From positions 1,798,001-1,862,000 of the forward strand of contig NZ_CP042831.1 in the NCBI RefSeq assembly GCF_008000935.1: a stretch of 64,000 nt of DNA, read 5' to 3'. This DNA comes from Flavobacterium alkalisoli (lineage in GTDB: Bacteria; Bacteroidota; Bacteroidia; Flavobacteriales; Flavobacteriaceae). Positions 16,776-26,248 of the stretch are shown one piece after another. A program made the translations under genes and the position numbers. Below the pieces are notes generated by a model. It saw nothing but the letters and a program-made list of their open reading frames with translations. It was not told the DNA's origin and did not search any database. The first letter of the stretch is position 1. Each line of letters opens with the position of its first letter.

Positions 16776-18377
16776 TTATATGGTTTTGATAGCCATAATC
16801 TTATCTTCAAACTCGTCTTTGCTGTGCGATTTACTTTTTATGCGGGTCTTGTATGTGTAGACTGTTGAAACCGAAAGCTCAAGGAAGTCGGCAATTTGTG
16901 TGCTGTCCTGTATTCCAAGTCGGTATAAGGCAAACAAACGCATCTCGGTGTTAAGTAGTTCTCCCTTTTTGATGATAGTTTTATGATCGTCAGGAAAAAG
17001 CGCATTAAAGTCTTCAATAAAGGTGGGGAACAACCTTAGGAAAATCTCATCAAAGTGATGGAACAGGTTTTCCCTTTCCTTTTTTACATTATAACGCTTA
17101 AGGCTGGTAATAACCTCATCGGTCTTTTTAGATATGATTTTCTGAATCGTACTTTTTTGTAAGTGGTCAATTTTATTGATAAAGTCTGACGTAGCCTTAA
17201 TAAAGTAGGCGATGTATTCTTCTTTTATAATATTCGCTTCACTAAGGCTTACGTTCATCTCCTTTAGTTTGGTGTAAGATTCTGCCATTGCCTTTCGGGA
17301 GGCGTTCCTTTCCTTTAGTTGCCTGAAAATAATTACAAGGAATACTATAATGATAGCCGCAAGTACTGCCAGCAGTATTACAATGTTTTCAAGGGTGTCG
17401 TTCTTGTCCTTAATTTTATTGAGCTGTGCCTTTTCTATAATAGGCAGTATGGAAGATATTTCAATTTTGCGATGCCTGGCATCATAAAAGGTGGCATCAT
17501 CCATAGCCAGGTTAATGTATTTGTTAGCCTTTTCCAATTTTCCTGTCTTAAAAAGCTCATTAGCCAGATTTCGCAATGCAACAGTTTCCTTTGTAGCGTT
17601 TTTAATGTCTGCAATCGCTGCTAAGGTTAGGTAGTAAATACCTTTTTCCTTCAATCCCTGTTCAGAATAGATGTATCCTAAACTCGAAGTGGCAATGCCA
17701 TAATATTCAACAGGGAGTTTATAGTTGTTTATCCAGTAACTAAAAGCAAACTCAGCACCTTTACGGTCCTGTTGTTTCATGCGCTTTAAGCTTACTACAG
17801 CCCAGTAATCGTTAGTGTTGGTATCGGCAATCGCTATAGCCTGATTGATGTATTCGGTACCTTTTTGGATATAATTTACATTATATCTTGGATCTCTGGT
17901 ATAGTCGGCAAGGTCATAATAGGCGCGGGCTTTTACAGAGAAATATTCATATTGTGTTTTAAGGTCAAGTGCTTCGGTGTTTTTAATGCTTGAAAGGGTG
18001 TCTATGGCTTCTTTAAATAATCCTGATGAAAGCAAAACAAAGCCTTCCTTGATTTTTGACTTGGCTAAAAGCTCAGGTTCTTTCAATTTCAGGGCTACAT
18101 CTTTAGCCTGTTCAATATAATAGTATGCAGAATCATATTTAAAGGATCTGTATTCATTAAACAATGACATATAGGTATTGTACAAAGCCCTTTCATCTTT
18201 GCTCAGGATAAACTTTTCTACATGGGTTTTTAATTCTTTTATGGCGGTGTATTTCTTCTTTACATAGAAGTCCTTTTTTTGAAGTTCCGCATCCAGTTTT
18301 TCAAGAATAGGGTCATTACCCTTTGCAAAAAGTGAAAAAGTTAGTAGTAAAAAAAGGAGGCTTAAAAGCTGTTTCAT
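16776..18377 (-). CDS. DUF6377-type membrane-spanning regulator with TPR sensor
   Basis: A 533-residue protein with a signal peptide (about 1-19), a periplasmic TPR-like helical region (about 25-320), one membrane helix (about 328-350, [21 protein letters not shown]), a coiled coil, and a cytoplasmic C-terminal domain ending in a LuxR-like helix-turn-helix ([24 protein letters not shown]). [15 protein letters not shown] is characteristic of DUF6377. Such proteins commonly stand beside sus-type loci and are thought to sense glycans or their import in the periplasm and bind DNA directly. It is divergent from the polysaccharide locus at 18801-28276 and is its likely regulator, which is inference from position. 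Confidence 0.82.
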   Translation of the reverse strand: MKQLLSLLFLLLTFSLFAKGNDPILEKLDAELQKKDFYVKKKYTAIKELKTHVEKFILSKDERALYNTYMSLFNEYRSFKYDSAYYYIEQAKDVALKLKEPELLAKSKIKEGFVLLSSGLFKEAIDTLSSIKNTEALDLKTQYEYFSVKARAYYDLADYTRDPRYNVNYIQKGTEYINQAIAIADTNTNDYWAVVSLKRMKQQDRKGAEFAFSYWINNYKLPVEYYGIATSSLGYIYSEQGLKEKGIYYLTLAAIADIKNATKETVALRNLANELFKTGKLEKANKYINLAMDDATFYDARHRKIEISSILPIIEKAQLNKIKDKNDTLENIVILLAVLAAIIIVFLVIIFRQLKERNASRKAMAESYTKLKEMNVSLSEANIIKEEYIAYFIKATSDFINKIDHLQKSTIQKIISKKTDEVITSLKRYNVKKERENLFHHFDEIFLRLFPTFIEDFNALFPDDHKTIIKKGELLNTEMRLFALYRLGIQDSTQIADFLELSVSTVYTYKTRIKSKSHSKDEFEDKIMAIKTI

Positions 18378-18800
18378 TCTGTGAAGTTTTTATAGCCTGT
18401 AATGTTGTTATACTACCACATCATTAGCTCACGGCTTTAATATCAAGATAAAAAATAAATATTTTTTTAACAGATTATTCTTGAAAGCCAAAAATACAGT
18501 AAAAATTTTCAAGTCAATAAAAAATATATGATATAAATAAAGTATTGAGAATAAATAAACTATATTTTTTATATATCGTTATTTAATTGGCTTTTAATTA
18601 AGGTAAATTAATCTAGACATCTACTTGATTTTTATCGATTGATAAAAATGTAACTAATTGAATAATAGTTATTTATTTTTAGAAACGTCTTTGAATTATC
18701 TTGATTTTTAATGAATGTTTTTTTTAAGATTTTTTTAAGAGGTAGTTTCGTATTACTCTTTATTGCATGAGTGACGATTACCTAACAAAAACAACAATTT
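18378..18800. other. Long AT-rich divergent intergenic region
   Basis: This 423-bp gene-free stretch separates the DUF6377 regulator from the polysaccharide locus. It is very AT-rich, contains no supported ORF, and carries the perfect dyad at 18628-18649. A weak -7-like TAGTTTCG is at 18743-18750. It presumably holds both divergent promoters. Confidence 0.6.
18628..18649. promoter_or_regulatory. Perfect 9-bp inverted repeat, candidate operator
   Basis: ATTTTTATC (18628-18636) and GATAAAAAT (18641-18649) are exact inverted copies separated by GATT, centred about 160 bp before the first gene of the locus. It is a candidate binding site for the divergent DUF6377 regulator; binding is inference. 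Confidence 0.4.
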
Positions 18801-19319
18801 ATGAGAAGTAAAATTATTTATGGGTTAGCTATCATGGGGTTACTGGCCGTAGGCTGTAACGATCCGGATGATGGCAGTTATGTAGATCCTATTACCATTT
18901 ATGAAAAGGTAGATGGCGAATGGGGATTAATGAATTTAAAGATGGTTGATGAATATGCTAAGGCAAATGCCATAGAACCATCTGAGCAAAACCTTAGTGC
19001 ATTATTTAACTACGAAGACTTTAAGCTACGTCTTAATGTAGACGAAAATATGCAGCCTACAACTTATGAGGTATTAGGTGATGTTCCTCCATTGTTTTCT
19101 CCTAACGGTTATTGGAAACTGAGCTCTGCTTTCCAACAGCCAAATGGTGAAGCTATAAAAATATACTTATATAGTGATGCACAAAAAACTACACTTACAG
19201 ATGAGCTTAAATTAATATCTGTACCGGGCAGTAACGAGCAAATGGAAATTCAGTTGGTAAGGACATCTGGAGGTAATCCTTTTGTTTCCTATTCATTTAA
19301 GTTAAATGCAGTTAATTAA
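18801..19319 (+). CDS. PUL-encoded small lipoprotein, DUF5004-like
   Basis: First gene of the polysaccharide locus, 172 residues. Lipoprotein signal (MRSKIIYGLAIMGLLAVGC, cysteine at residue 19) followed by acidic NDPDDGSYVDP. The mature part (EKVDGEWGLMNLKMVDEYAKANAIEPSEQNLSALFNYEDFKLRL) resembles DUF5004-type lipoproteins, which form small lipocalin-like beta-barrels in Bacteroidota sus loci; this assignment is tentative. Its end overlaps the open frame of the next gene slightly, but the likely next start lies 7 bp after the stop. Probable role: surface glycan-binding accessory. Confidence 0.6.
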   Translation: MRSKIIYGLAIMGLLAVGCNDPDDGSYVDPITIYEKVDGEWGLMNLKMVDEYAKANAIEPSEQNLSALFNYEDFKLRLNVDENMQPTTYEVLGDVPPLFSPNGYWKLSSAFQQPNGEAIKIYLYSDAQKTTLTDELKLISVPGSNEQMEIQLVRTSGGNPFVSYSFKLNAVN

Positions 19320-19326
19320 AACTAAC

Positions 19327-20403
19327 ATGAAAAAAATTATACATTCACTAATATTAGCCTTTTTTCTGTTGCCGGGCATTGCCAGGGCACAGGAGGCGGC
19401 AGGGTCTATAAACGACATTTGGTCGTTCCCTGTAATATATGCTTACGACGAAGAAGTGACGTGGTTTTTTGACCTTTCCACTACAACGTTTGCGGCAGAA
19501 TCTGACGTTTATATATGGATATGGTCGCCATCTGAACCGGATGCAGGTAACTGGGAAAACTCATCTGAATTTGCCAAACTTACCTATGAAGGTAATATGA
19601 TTTGGAGCTTTACCCTTACACCAACAGATTACTTTAGTATGTCTGCCGAAGATATTGCTGCAAGTGCCGGCTTCTGGTTCCGTTTAAAAGATAAAACGGG
19701 TTCACTACAGTCTGAAGTTCATAATGTAGGTTATACTCCTTTCTCTGATTTTGCGGGTTCGGGAGAGTTATTTAAGTCATATCCGTCTTCACCACTTATT
19801 GATGAGGGTGTAAGTATCCTGTTTAACGCTAACCTTGCTGATGGTTTTGAAGATGCTACTTCGGTACATTTTCACAGCGGACTTAACTTTTGGGATCTTA
19901 AGGTAGAGTATCAGTCATGGATACCTGAGATTGTTGAGAAAACACAATTGAAAAATATGGGTGGAGGTATCTATAAAATGGACCTTATACCTCAGGAATA
20001 CTATAGCGCTCCGGATGGTTATGTGATGGAAAATATAGTTTTCCTTTTCGTTAAGGATGACTGGGCAGGTACAACTCCGGATCAGGTAATTTATGCCGGA
20101 GAGTTTATCCCGCCGCCGCCACCGGAATTTAAATTTTTCCCTTTACAAATTAGCAAGAAAGACTTTTTAGGGATAATAAGAACAAACAACGAGCCGGGAA
20201 TAAATACTCTTATTTATACTATTACTGCAGGTTCTGTTGAACTTACAGGTGAGTTTGCCGGTGGAGTAAGCGAAATTAAAGGATTTGTTAATCTGGTTAC
20301 AGCACTGCAAAATGTAGATGTTACAGAAATTCATGTAGTGGTAAAGGATAATACTGACAGGACTATTTCTGACTCGGTTATTCCACTTAAACAGTTGGAT
20401 TAA
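19327..20403 (+). CDS. PUL-encoded secreted glycan-binding candidate
   Basis: A 358-residue exported protein, start chosen at ATG 19327 (MKKIIHSLILAFFLLPGIARAQ), which gives a clean signal peptide; an ATG seven codons upstream overlaps the previous gene. Two tandem beta-sandwich-like modules seem present: both contain aromatic-rich strands (YIWIWSPSEPDAGNWENSS and, later, SVHFHSGLNFWDLKVEYQSW) with FRLKDKTG and FLFVKDDWAG segments. This looks like SusE/SusF-type starch-binding modules or DUF4961-like proteins. It precedes SusC by 30 bp. Glycan binding is inferred from context. Confidence 0.55.
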   Translation: MKKIIHSLILAFFLLPGIARAQEAAGSINDIWSFPVIYAYDEEVTWFFDLSTTTFAAESDVYIWIWSPSEPDAGNWENSSEFAKLTYEGNMIWSFTLTPTDYFSMSAEDIAASAGFWFRLKDKTGSLQSEVHNVGYTPFSDFAGSGELFKSYPSSPLIDEGVSILFNANLADGFEDATSVHFHSGLNFWDLKVEYQSWIPEIVEKTQLKNMGGGIYKMDLIPQEYYSAPDGYVMENIVFLFVKDDWAGTTPDQVIYAGEFIPPPPPEFKFFPLQISKKDFLGIIRTNNEPGINTLIYTITAGSVELTGEFAGGVSEIKGFVNLVTALQNVDVTEIHVVVKDNTDRTISDSVIPLKQLD

Positions 20404-20433
20404 TAATTCACAATCAACTTAAAAAATCTTTCA

Positions 20434-23364
20434 ATGAATAGTAAAAATACAAAAGCAGGCCTGTACCAGGTACGGGCTAATAAATTGCTGATGCTTACGA
20501 TTTTCATGCTATTATTCTCGGTGGGGATGTATGCCCAGGGGAAAAAGCTGATTTCGGGTACTGTAAATGATAAAACCGGTATGGGTTTACCAGGTGTTTC
20601 GATAATTGAGGTTGGAACCGCAAACAGTGTAGCTACAGATGTAGATGGTAAGTTTGTTATTGAAGCTGCTGTAGGCAGTACACTTGAAATATCGTTTGTA
20701 GGTTATGATACACAAACTATAGTAGTAGAGCAAAACACTTCTACGCTAAATGTAACCCTTGAAGAAGGTGCTTTACTGCTAGATGCGGTTGAGGTAGTTT
20801 CTGTAGGTTATGGTACCATGAGAAAATCTGACTTAACAGGTGCAATTTCAACTTTAAGCGGGGATGACCTGTTAAAAGGTAACATTACTTCTACATCTAG
20901 AGTACTGCAGGGTAAAGTTGCCGGTTTAGCGGTAGTGCAGGATACAGGTGATCCAAGTGCAGGTTCTTCTATAAGATTAAGAGGAGGTACATCACTAACG
21001 GCAAGTAACAGCCCGTTAATTGTGGTAGATGGTGTTGCCGGTGTGGATATTGATATCGTTCAGCCTAATGATATAAAATCAGTAGATGTTTTAAAAGATG
21101 CTTCGGCAACTGCTATTTATGGTTCAAGAGGTGCTAATGGTGTAATTATCATTACCACTAAGAGCGGCAGAAAAGGTGCATCAATTGTTTACAACGGTTT
21201 TACAGGTATAGGAAAGGCAGCTAACAATCTTGACCTTCTTTCAGCAGACCAGTGGAGAGGTTATGTTCGTGATAACAACCTTGCTGATGCGGTTGATTAC
21301 GGAGGGGATACAAACTGGCAAAAAGAGATTCAGCAGACTGCGGTTTCTCAAAACCACAACTTAAGCATTAGTTCCGGTACAGAAACAAGCGGACTAAAAG
21401 CTTCAATCCAGTATTTTGATAACGAAGGCGTTATTAAGAAATCGGGCTTAGAGAGATTAAGTGGTAACATTAATGCTTATCAGTATGCCTTTAATAAGAA
21501 ACTTAAGTTTGATATTGGTTTAATGGCCAATATAGACAAATGGAATCCGGTTGATTACAGGGTTTTTGAACGTTCATTTAACCTGAACCCAACAATTCCG
21601 GTATATGATGAAAACGGTGATTTTACATCTGTAGGTGGTACTCTTTATGAAAACCCGGTTGAAATACTTACTAACCGTACTGCAGACAGCAGAAGACATA
21701 GGTTGTTAGGTTATTTTAAAACAGAGGTAGATATATTTAAAGATTTTAAAGCCGTAGTAAACACTTCATTAGAGCACAATGCATTACAGGCAGATCAATA
21801 CAAGCCTTCTTACGCAGTTCTAGAAGGTAGAACTGAAAACGGTTACGGACAAAAAACTTATGCAGAATACACTACTGCTCAGATAGAAACTTATCTTAAC
21901 TACAGCAAGCTGTTTGATAAGCATAGCGTTAATGTTATGGCAGGTTATTCTTACCTTGAAAACGTGTATCAGGGCTTTGGTGCTCAGCGTAGCGGATTTG
22001 AAACAGATTTATTTGGTTACAACAATTTAGGTGCCGGTTACAGCTACCGTTTAGGTGATGTTTACTCTTATAAAGGAAAATCAAATCTTGTTTCTTTCTT
22101 TGGTAGGGCAAACTACTCTTATGATGGTAAATATATGGCTACGGCTACAATCAGAAGAGACGGTTCAAGCCGCTTTGGAGCAAACAACAAATGGGGTGTA
22201 TTCCCTTCAGCTTCGGTTGCATGGAGAATTTCAGATGAAAACTTTATGAACTGGTCAGATAACTGGTTAGGTAACCTTAAGCTAAGAGTAGGTTATGGTG
22301 TAACAGGTAACCAGGATGGTATTGGTGAATACAAATCACTTTCTATACTAGGAGTAGGACAGGATAGTTACTATAACCCGGCTACAGGTACATGGAGCCT
22401 TGCTTATTCGCCAACTCAAAACCCTAACCCTGATCTTAAATGGGAACAGACAGGCCAGTTAAATATTGGTCTTGACTTTACATTGTTTAATATCCTTTCA
22501 GGTTCATTTGAATATTATTCAAAACAAACAAAAGACCTTCTTTATACGTATCAGGTACCACAGCCACCTTACTTAGTGGGTACTATGCTTGCTAACGTAG
22601 GTGAACTTTCTAACAAAGGTGTGGAACTTACATTAAATGCAGATGTTATTAATAAAGATAAGTTTACATGGAGTGTAAACGGTACATTTGCTCACAACAA
22701 GCAGGTTATTGAAAAACTTTCAAACCAGACTTATGAAACAGATATTATTTACAGTGGTTCGTTACACGGACTTTCAGGTATGTCTAACCAGTATTCGCAA
22801 ATTATTGCTGAAGGCTATCCTGTAGGTACTTTTTGGGGTAAAGAATTTCTTGGATTTGATGAAGACGGACAGTTTATCTTAAGCGAAGAGGAGAAAGCTA
22901 TAGGTGATGTTCAGCCAGACTTTATTATGGGTCTTGGAATGAACTTTACATACGATAAATTTGATTTAGGTATTTCAGGTTACGGTATGTTCGGTCAGGA
23001 TGTACTTAATGCAACAGCAATGATGCTTAACGATCCTAACAGGCTTCCTGCTTACAATGTACCGGATAGCTATGTAGGTTCTGGTATTAATTCAGCTCCT
23101 ACCTATTCAAGCTACTGGATAGAAAAGGCTTCTTTCTTCAGATTACAAAATGTAACACTAGGTTATACTATACCATTTGAGAACATTGGTTCTAAACTAA
23201 GAGTATATATAATGGGTGAAAACCTTGCTGTGTTTACAAATTATGATGGTACAGACCCTGAAGTAAATCTTACAGGTCTTGCAAATCCGGGTATAGACAG
23301 GTTTAATAACTATCCAAGGCCAAGAACTTTTTCAATAGGTCTTAATTTCACACTTGCTGAATAA
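20434..23364 (+). CDS. SusC-family TonB-dependent outer-membrane transporter
   Basis: A 976-residue receptor that imports oligosaccharides across the outer membrane using TonB energy. A signal peptide precedes GKKLISGTVNDKTGMGLPGVSI, the start of the N-terminal carboxypeptidase-regulatory-like domain (about 36-115). The plug domain follows (LQGKVAGLAVVQDTGDPSAGSSIRLRGGTSL, SPLIVVDGV, ATAIYGSRGANGVIIITTK), then a 22-strand barrel ending in an aromatic-containing segment (PRTFSIGLNFTLAE). The SusC-specific YGSRGANGVI motif is intact. SusD follows 29 bp downstream. Confidence 0.96.
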   Translation: MNSKNTKAGLYQVRANKLLMLTIFMLLFSVGMYAQGKKLISGTVNDKTGMGLPGVSIIEVGTANSVATDVDGKFVIEAAVGSTLEISFVGYDTQTIVVEQNTSTLNVTLEEGALLLDAVEVVSVGYGTMRKSDLTGAISTLSGDDLLKGNITSTSRVLQGKVAGLAVVQDTGDPSAGSSIRLRGGTSLTASNSPLIVVDGVAGVDIDIVQPNDIKSVDVLKDASATAIYGSRGANGVIIITTKSGRKGASIVYNGFTGIGKAANNLDLLSADQWRGYVRDNNLADAVDYGGDTNWQKEIQQTAVSQNHNLSISSGTETSGLKASIQYFDNEGVIKKSGLERLSGNINAYQYAFNKKLKFDIGLMANIDKWNPVDYRVFERSFNLNPTIPVYDENGDFTSVGGTLYENPVEILTNRTADSRRHRLLGYFKTEVDIFKDFKAVVNTSLEHNALQADQYKPSYAVLEGRTENGYGQKTYAEYTTAQIETYLNYSKLFDKHSVNVMAGYSYLENVYQGFGAQRSGFETDLFGYNNLGAGYSYRLGDVYSYKGKSNLVSFFGRANYSYDGKYMATATIRRDGSSRFGANNKWGVFPSASVAWRISDENFMNWSDNWLGNLKLRVGYGVTGNQDGIGEYKSLSILGVGQDSYYNPATGTWSLAYSPTQNPNPDLKWEQTGQLNIGLDFTLFNILSGSFEYYSKQTKDLLYTYQVPQPPYLVGTMLANVGELSNKGVELTLNADVINKDKFTWSVNGTFAHNKQVIEKLSNQTYETDIIYSGSLHGLSGMSNQYSQIIAEGYPVGTFWGKEFLGFDEDGQFILSEEEKAIGDVQPDFIMGLGMNFTYDKFDLGISGYGMFGQDVLNATAMMLNDPNRLPAYNVPDSYVGSGINSAPTYSSYWIEKASFFRLQNVTLGYTIPFENIGSKLRVYIMGENLAVFTNYDGTDPEVNLTGLANPGIDRFNNYPRPRTFSIGLNFTLAE

Positions 23365-23393
23365 GCGATTTGATAACCTTAAATTTTAAACTA

Positions 23394-24893
23394 ATGAAAA
23401 TTAAAATAACAGCATTATTCCTTACTTCGCTTTTTGCACTGTCTTGTACAGATCTTGACGAAGATCTGTATGACAGAGTTAAGGATGATAACTTTGGAAC
23501 TACTCCAAGTGAGGTGGAGGCCCTGGTAGGTGGAGCTTATTCTTCATTACGAGGTTTTAGCGACGGAATTTCAAACTCATTTCCGGGTAGCGAATATGTG
23601 TTTTTCCTTAATGCAGTAAGTTCAGACGAAACCGTAATCCCAACAAGAGGTACCGACTGGTTTGATGGCGGGCAATGGCAAAGGGCGCAAACCCACACAT
23701 GGCAAACTACCGATGGTATGATACTTTCTGCATGGCGTTATTGCTATGCGGGTATCGCTAAAGTAAACTCTATTATTTACCAGATAGACAAATCAGGATT
23801 AACCGATGAGGCTAAAACTCCTATCTATGCAGAGTTAAGGGCAGTTAGGGCTTATTATTACTACATGTTATTAGATATGTTTGGTAATGTGCCTATTGTT
23901 ACTGATTTTGAAGACCAGAATTTACCGTCAAACTCAACACGTCAGGAAGTATATGATTTCGTGGAGTCGGAGCTTTTAGATGTGCTTCCAAACCTTAAAT
24001 CAGAAATTGTATATTCTAAGTTTACCCAAAATGTAGCTTATTCTTTACTGGCAAGGCTTTATCTAAATTCAGAAGCATTTGTAGGTGTAGCGCGTTGGCA
24101 GGATTGTATAGATATGTGCCAGAATATTTCAGGCTATTCTTTAAATGTAGATTACTTTGGAAACTTTGCTACAGAGAATCAGACATCAGGAGAGATAATA
24201 TTTGCGATTCCTTACGATCATACAGCTGGTACAGTGGGTAACTATATGAGCTCTATGAGCTGTCATTATCTTCACAGGTTTACTATTTCGCCAACCGGAG
24301 ATTATCCCTGGAGTGCAAATGGTATGTCTGCAGAACCTGGTGTTTACTCAAGCTTTGAAGAAGGCGACGTAAGAAGAAATGCTATGGTTGAAGGAGAGCA
24401 GATTAACCTTGCTACAGGATCTGTTATTATTATGGATAGCGGAGAACCGCTTATTTATACTGAAGATATTCCTGATTTTACAAACTCTACTCAAAATGTA
24501 GGTATCCGTTTAGGGAAATATGAAATGAAACCGGGTGAGACTTGGGAGAGAGATCACGACCTTGTTGTTATCCGTTATTCAGAAATCCTTATGATGCAGG
24601 CAGAATGTTATGTGCGTTTAGGTTCTCCTGGACTTGCACAGCCATTTGTAGCGCAGGTAAGATCTCGTGCAGGTGTTGATACACCGGCCACAATAGATTT
24701 AGATTTTATAGATAAAGAACTTTTAAGAGAATTCCTTTTTGAGGGAAGAAGAAGAACCGACAACATCAGGTTTGGTACTTTCTTCCAGCCAGGATGGGAA
24801 TTGGGGACTACAGAGTCATACAGAGCTATTTTCCCTATACCGGAAACAGTGGTGAATACCAATGCCAATCTGGTACAAAACCCAGGTTACTAA
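23394..24893 (+). CDS. SusD-family surface glycan-binding lipoprotein
   Basis: A 499-residue lipoprotein that caps the SusC barrel and binds glycans at the cell surface. Start set at ATG 23394 (MKIKITALFLTSLFALSC; lipidated cysteine at residue 18) instead of a TTG eight codons upstream. The TPR-like helical SusD fold is indicated by YCYAGIAKVNSIIYQID, RAVRAYYYYMLLDMFGNVPIV, AYSLLARLYLNSEAF and the C-terminal FEGRRRTDNIRFG and FPIPETVVNTNANLVQNPGY. Forms the transport complex with the preceding SusC. Confidence 0.95.
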   Translation: MKIKITALFLTSLFALSCTDLDEDLYDRVKDDNFGTTPSEVEALVGGAYSSLRGFSDGISNSFPGSEYVFFLNAVSSDETVIPTRGTDWFDGGQWQRAQTHTWQTTDGMILSAWRYCYAGIAKVNSIIYQIDKSGLTDEAKTPIYAELRAVRAYYYYMLLDMFGNVPIVTDFEDQNLPSNSTRQEVYDFVESELLDVLPNLKSEIVYSKFTQNVAYSLLARLYLNSEAFVGVARWQDCIDMCQNISGYSLNVDYFGNFATENQTSGEIIFAIPYDHTAGTVGNYMSSMSCHYLHRFTISPTGDYPWSANGMSAEPGVYSSFEEGDVRRNAMVEGEQINLATGSVIIMDSGEPLIYTEDIPDFTNSTQNVGIRLGKYEMKPGETWERDHDLVVIRYSEILMMQAECYVRLGSPGLAQPFVAQVRSRAGVDTPATIDLDFIDKELLREFLFEGRRRTDNIRFGTFFQPGWELGTTESYRAIFPIPETVVNTNANLVQNPGY

Positions 24894-24973
24894 TTTGTGT
24901 TAGTTGCCGGTCTTCTATGTTTGGGTTAGTCGTGGAAGGCCGGCATCTTTTAAGCTTAATAAAAAAAGATTTG

Positions 24974-26227
24974 ATGAACAGGTATTTTACAATATTATTA
25001 ATAGGGGCTGTTAATTTTGGTATTGCCTTTAGCTGCGGTAGCTGCAGCAAAGACGATTCAGGATCTCAGGATACTCCGCAGGAGGAAACCATAGACCCTG
25101 TAGCAGTAACTAAAACAAATGCTACAAAAATTTACATGCATTATATGCCCTGGTTTGAAACCAAGGAGAGCAGTGGCAATAACCAGTGGGGTTACCACTG
25201 GACAATGGCTAACAAAAACCCTGACAATGTTGATGCAAACGGGCACAGGGAAATAGCTTCACATTACTATCCGTTAATCGGGCCTTATCATTCGGGAGAT
25301 AAAGATGTTATTGAAAACCATTTACTACTGATGAAGTACGCAGGAGTAGATGGTATTTTAATTGACTGGTACGGGACTTTTGATTTAAATGACTTTAAGG
25401 CATTAAAAGAAAACTCAGAACAGATTATCGATATGATCGATGAGGTTGGGCTACAGTATGCCATTGTGTATGAAGACAGGTTTTTAAATGATATTGTGAA
25501 TGCAGGTTTGGCACCTACCGTAACCGGAGCTGCCAAAACAGATTTGGGCTATATGCAAAGCAATTATTTTAATGATGATGCTTATATCAAAATAAATAAT
25601 AAGCCTTTGCTTTTAAACTTTGGCCCTATAGTACTGCAAACGCCGGATCAATGGACCAGTGCTTTCAGTAACCTGAGTACAAAACCTACTTTCCTTACCT
25701 TATGGAATGAATCGGCAGAGGCTGGTTCAAATGCTTCGGGTGAGTATGCATGGGTGTATGAGAACAATGCAAACCTTAATAATTTTTATGTAAATAACCT
25801 TCCTAACCTGGATGTGGCTATGGGTAGTGCTTATCCCGGATTTCATGATTTTTATGCAGAAGGTGGTACTTCTACAGTTATTGGCTGGACTATAGATCAT
25901 AATAACGGGGCTACGCTTGATGAGACATTAAGTATGGCACAAAACGCTAATCTTAATTACCTGCAGCTTATAACATGGAATGACTTTGGGGAAGGCACCA
26001 TGTTTGAGCCAACAGCAGAGTTTGGCTACAACTACATTCAAAAAGTAAAAACATTTGCAGGGGTGCAAAACACAGGAAATGTTTTTGCTGAAATAAGTAA
26101 ACTTTACGATTTAAGAAAAGAATATAAAGGCAATCCTGATATTCAGAAAAAGCTTGATAAAGCATTCAGTTATTTTGTTTCAATGCAAGCCGATAAAGCG
26201 ATAGCGCTATTAAACGAAATCCAGTAA
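24974..26227 (+). CDS. GH71/99-like glycoside hydrolase lipoprotein
   Basis: A 417-residue lipoprotein beginning at ATG 24974 (MNRYFTILLIGAVNFGIAFSC; cysteine near residue 21). IYMHYMPWFETKESSGNNQWGYHW is the typical opening of GH99 and GH71/99-like barrels, followed by ASHYYPLIGPYHSGDKDVIENHLLLMKYAGVDGILIDWYG and YAIVYEDR, with LLLNFGP and FLTLWNESAEAG later. GH99 members are endo-alpha-mannosidases and GH71 members alpha-1,3-glucanases; which activity applies here cannot be decided from sequence alone. Given the SusB-like GH97 next door, an alpha-glucanase is a reasonable guess. Lipidation suggests a cell-surface location. Confidence 0.78.
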   Translation: MNRYFTILLIGAVNFGIAFSCGSCSKDDSGSQDTPQEETIDPVAVTKTNATKIYMHYMPWFETKESSGNNQWGYHWTMANKNPDNVDANGHREIASHYYPLIGPYHSGDKDVIENHLLLMKYAGVDGILIDWYGTFDLNDFKALKENSEQIIDMIDEVGLQYAIVYEDRFLNDIVNAGLAPTVTGAAKTDLGYMQSNYFNDDAYIKINNKPLLLNFGPIVLQTPDQWTSAFSNLSTKPTFLTLWNESAEAGSNASGEYAWVYENNANLNNFYVNNLPNLDVAMGSAYPGFHDFYAEGGTSTVIGWTIDHNNGATLDETLSMAQNANLNYLQLITWNDFGEGTMFEPTAEFGYNYIQKVKTFAGVQNTGNVFAEISKLYDLRKEYKGNPDIQKKLDKAFSYFVSMQADKAIALLNEIQ

Positions 26228-26248
26228 TAATTGTAATTAATGCAGATA

